Source of the DNA: Nocardioides massiliensis
GTDB lineage: Bacteria > Actinomycetota > Actinomycetes > Propionibacteriales > Nocardioidaceae
Reading direction: 5' to 3'
DNA: 64,000 nt
Assembly (NCBI RefSeq): GCF_030811215.1
Contig: NZ_JAUSQM010000001.1
Coordinates: 558,001 to 622,000, forward strand
Shown: positions 61,853 through 64,000 of the stretch, one piece after another
How positions within the stretch are numbered: the stretch's first letter is position 1
Layout: each line of letters begins with the position of its first letter
Notes under the pieces: model-generated
What the model was told of the DNA's origin: nothing
The model's database searches: none
The model's input: the letters and a program-made list of their open reading frames with translations, nothing else
Program-made: the position numbers and the translations under genes

Positions 61853-62932
61853 TCAGCTGCGGTGCGCGCCCACCAGGGTGACCGAGCCGGGCGCCCGGTC
61901 GGCGCCGGCGGACGAGACCTCGCCGCAGACCCAGGACTCGACGCCGCGTGCGGTGAGCAGCGCGGCCGCGCGGTCGGCGTCCTCCGCGGCAACGACCGCG
62001 ACCATGCCCACGCCGCAGTTGAGGGTCTTCTCCAGGTCGGGCTCGGCGACGTTGCCGACCTCGCGCACGAGCTCGAAGACCGGCGGGCGCTGCCAGGTCG
62101 ACCGGTCGATCGTGGCGGCGAGCTCCTCGGGCATGACCCGGGCGAGGTTGGCCGCCAGCCCACCCCCGGTCACGTGGGACATCACGCGGACCTCGGTGGC
62201 GCGGGCGAGCTCGAGGCAGTCCTTGGCATAGATCCGGGTCGGCTCGAGCAGCTCCTCACCGAGGGTCCGGCCGAGTTCGGCGACGTCGCGGTCGAGCTCC
62301 CAGCCGGCCTCGTTGAGGAGGACATGGCGCACCAGCGAGTAGCCGTTGGAGTGCAGGCCGGAGGCGGCCATCGCCACGATCGCGTCACCCGGACGAACCC
62401 GGCCCGGCCCCAGCAGCTGGCTGGCCTCGACCACCCCGGTGGTCGAGCCCGCGACGTCGTACTCGTCGGGCCCCAGCAGGCCAGGATGCTCGGCGGTCTC
62501 CCCCCCGAGCAGCGCGCACCCGGCCACCACGCAGGCCTCGGCGATGCCCTTGACGATCTGCGCGATGCGCTCGGGAACCACACGGCCCGTGGCGATGTAG
62601 TCAGTGAGGAACAACGGCTCCGCGCCGCACACGACGAGGTCGTCGACGAGCATCCCGACGAGGTCGAAGCCGATGGTGTCGTGCTTGTCCATCGCCTGCG
62701 CGATCGCGACCTTGGTGCCGACACCGTCGGCCGACGTCGCCAGCAGCGGACGGTCATAGCTCTTGAGCGCCGAGACGTCGAACAACCCGGCGAAGCCGCC
62801 GATGCCCCCCACCATCTCGGGACGGCGCGCCTTGTCGACCCAGACCTTGATCAGCTCGACGGCGCGGTCACCGGCCTCGATGTTGACGCCGGCGGCTTCG
62901 TACGTCGCGCCGGGCGCGTTCTGGTCGGTCAT
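61853..62932 (-). CDS. purM: Phosphoribosylformylglycinamidine cyclo-ligase (AIR synthetase)
   Basis: A 359-residue enzyme of purine synthesis that closes FGAM to AIR with ATP. Family motifs are TYEAAGVNIEAGDRAVELIK, the ATP-binding SADGVGTKVAIA, DLVGMLVDDLVVCGAEPLF, GGETAEHPG and SGLHSNGYSLVR. The start ATG 62932 (MTDQNAPGATY) was preferred over a start five codons upstream. It follows purF by about 70 bp on the same strand, a common actinobacterial arrangement. Confidence 0.95.
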   Translation of the reverse strand: MTDQNAPGATYEAAGVNIEAGDRAVELIKVWVDKARRPEMVGGIGGFAGLFDVSALKSYDRPLLATSADGVGTKVAIAQAMDKHDTIGFDLVGMLVDDLVVCGAEPLFLTDYIATGRVVPERIAQIVKGIAEACVVAGCALLGGETAEHPGLLGPDEYDVAGSTTGVVEASQLLGPGRVRPGDAIVAMAASGLHSNGYSLVRHVLLNEAGWELDRDVAELGRTLGEELLEPTRIYAKDCLELARATEVRVMSHVTGGGLAANLARVMPEELAATIDRSTWQRPPVFELVREVGNVAEPDLEKTLNCGVGMVAVVAAEDADRAAALLTARGVESWVCGEVSSAGADRAPGSVTLVGAHRS

Positions 62933-63002
62933 CGGCAACGGCTCCACAGGTCAGGGTCGGACAGCACGGGTCGGCGGCGCGTTCGTCGGCTTGGTCGGCC
63001 GG

Positions 63003-64000
63003 TCAGGGACGGTCGAGGGCGTCGGTGGCCCCGCCGCCGGTGAGCGAGGAGATCAGGCCGTCGACGTCGGTGCGCAGCGAGCCGTTGTGGGCGGACTCGT
63101 CGCGGACCTCGAGGCGGTACTTGTCGAGGTGGCGCTCCTCGGGCAGCGGGATCGGGTACTCGCCGTCGAAGCACGCACGGCACAGCTTCGCCGCGGGGAC
63201 GGTGGTGGCCTCGGTGAGCTCCTCCAGGGAGATGTAGGCCAGCGAGTCGGCGTCGATCGAGCGGCAGATCTCGTCGACGGCGAGGCCGGTCGCGATCAGC
63301 TCGGCGCGGGTCGCGAAGTCGATGCCGTAGAAGCACGGCCACTTCACCGGCGGCGACGAGATCCGCACGTGCACCTCACGGGCGCCGGCCTCGCGCAGCA
63401 TCCGCACCAGGGCGCGCTGGGTGTTGCCCCGGACGATCGAGTCGTCGACGACCACCAGCCGCTTGCCGTCGATCACGTCGCGCAGCGGGTTGAGCTTGAG
63501 CCGGATGCCGAGCTGGCGGATCGTCTGCGAGGGCTGGATGAAGGTACGCCCGACGTAGGAGTTCTTCACCAGGCCGGTGCCGTAGGGGATGCCGGACTCC
63601 TCGGCGTACCCGATTGCGGCGGGGGTGCCCGACTCGGGCACCGGCATCACCAGGTCGGCGTCGGCGGGGAACTCCCGGGCCAGGCGCCGGCCGATCTCGA
63701 CGCGGACGCTGTGCACGCGCCGGTCGTTCATCAACGTGTCGGGCCGGGCGAGGTAGACGAACTCGAAGAGGCAGTGCTTCGGCTTCGCCTCGGCGAACCG
63801 TTGCGTGCGCAGGCCGTCCGCGTCGACCACCACCAGCTCGCCCGGCTCGACCTCGCGGATGAACGAGGCGCCGACGATGTCGAGCGCTGCGGTCTCCGAG
63901 GCGATGACCCATCCCCGCTCGAGCCGGCCGATCACGAGCGGCCGGACGCCCTGCGGGTCGCGTGCGGCGTACAACGCGGTCTCGTCCATCCAGACGAACG
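63003..64000 (-). CDS. purF: Amidophosphoribosyltransferase, C-terminal part (5' end outside window)
   Basis: This enzyme makes phosphoribosylamine from PRPP and glutamine, the first committed step of purine synthesis. The visible part covers the end of the glutaminase domain (DETALYAARDPQGVRPLVIG, SETAALDIVGA, EPGELVVVD) and the whole PRTase domain with the PRPP loop VVVDDSIVRGNTQ and YIQPSQ-like TFIQPSQTIRQ. The N-terminal nucleophile Cys lies beyond the right edge. The reading frame runs to the last base. Confidence 0.95.
   Translation of the reverse strand, partial: FVWMDETALYAARDPQGVRPLVIGRLERGWVIASETAALDIVGASFIREVEPGELVVVDADGLRTQRFAEAKPKHCLFEFVYLARPDTLMNDRRVHSVRVEIGRRLAREFPADADLVMPVPESGTPAAIGYAEESGIPYGTGLVKNSYVGRTFIQPSQTIRQLGIRLKLNPLRDVIDGKRLVVVDDSIVRGNTQRALVRMLREAGAREVHVRISSPPVKWPCFYGIDFATRAELIATGLAVDEICRSIDADSLAYISLEELTEATTVPAAKLCRACFDGEYPIPLPEERHLDKYRLEVRDESAHNGSLRTDVDGLISSLTGGGATDALDRP

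Noticed and set aside
1-64000. CRISPR array, rRNA or complete tRNA genes
   Set aside because: No spaced direct repeats, no rRNA-like stretch and no complete cloverleaf were seen; the only tRNA sequence is the 3' fragment at 34370-34414.

Overview
The window is high-GC DNA of an actinobacterium, probably in or near the Nocardioidaceae (my inference from a BldC-type regulator, a DUF3073 protein, purF-purM next to it, frequent GTG starts and GC-rich third positions; no rRNA gene is present to settle it). It splits into two very different halves at about 34.4 kb.

Left half (1-34.4 kb): a genomic island full of insertion sequences. Its right edge is a 3' fragment of a tRNA-Phe gene (34370-34414), the usual scar of site-specific integration. 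From 1.8 to 15.2 kb there are stacked IS elements whose order can be read from exact terminal repeats and target duplications: an IS21 element (3132-5524) sits in an IS1634/IS1549-type element (2622-6792), which sits in an IS30-type element (2034-7452), which abuts an IS3 orfA fragment that also carries a second IS21-type element (7716-10069). IS110, IS256, a further IS21 remnant and another IS3 follow. At 18.4-21.9 kb a second IS1634-type element has duplicated 153 bp of target, and an IS3 element later landed in one copy. An ISL3 element (24936-26413) split an IS110 remnant. Between these lie cargo genes: a fumarylacetoacetate hydrolase-family enzyme and TetR (1-1.6 kb), an unknown gene plus TetR with two palindromic operators (15.3-17.1 kb), an MDR oxidoreductase, a divergent aldo/keto reductase and VOC protein, and a DoxX membrane protein. 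The right end is a defence region: a type I restriction remnant (hsdM lost, hsdS frameshifted, hsdR intact) and a two-gene CBASS operon (CD-NTase plus 2TM-NUDIX effector) preceded by a small unknown gene.

Right half (34.4-64 kb): ordinary chromosome with no IS and no broken genes. It starts with an SRPBCC protein, a PAS-GAF-SpoIIE phosphatase-ATPase signalling protein, a MOSC protein, a DEAD-box RNA helicase, an SDR and a secreted protein. From 55.2 down to 42.0 kb fourteen genes run on the minus strand and look like one catabolic regulon: meta-cleavage product hydrolase, HsaA-like monooxygenase, extradiol dioxygenase, a complete peptide-type ABC importer, SnoaL-like protein, SDR, IclR regulator, LLM-type oxidoreductase and a second HsaA-like monooxygenase; a divergent flavin reductase starts at 55.3 kb. 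Together they resemble an HsaABCD-type ring hydroxylation and meta-cleavage module coupled to uptake of an unknown compound.

The rest holds a secreted protein, a FUSC-like membrane protein, a PaaI-like thioesterase divergent from a TetR gene with an operator between them, an enoyl-CoA hydratase, a Leu/Val-type amino acid dehydrogenase, bldC, a DUF3073 protein, purM and the 3' part of purF, which runs off the right edge.
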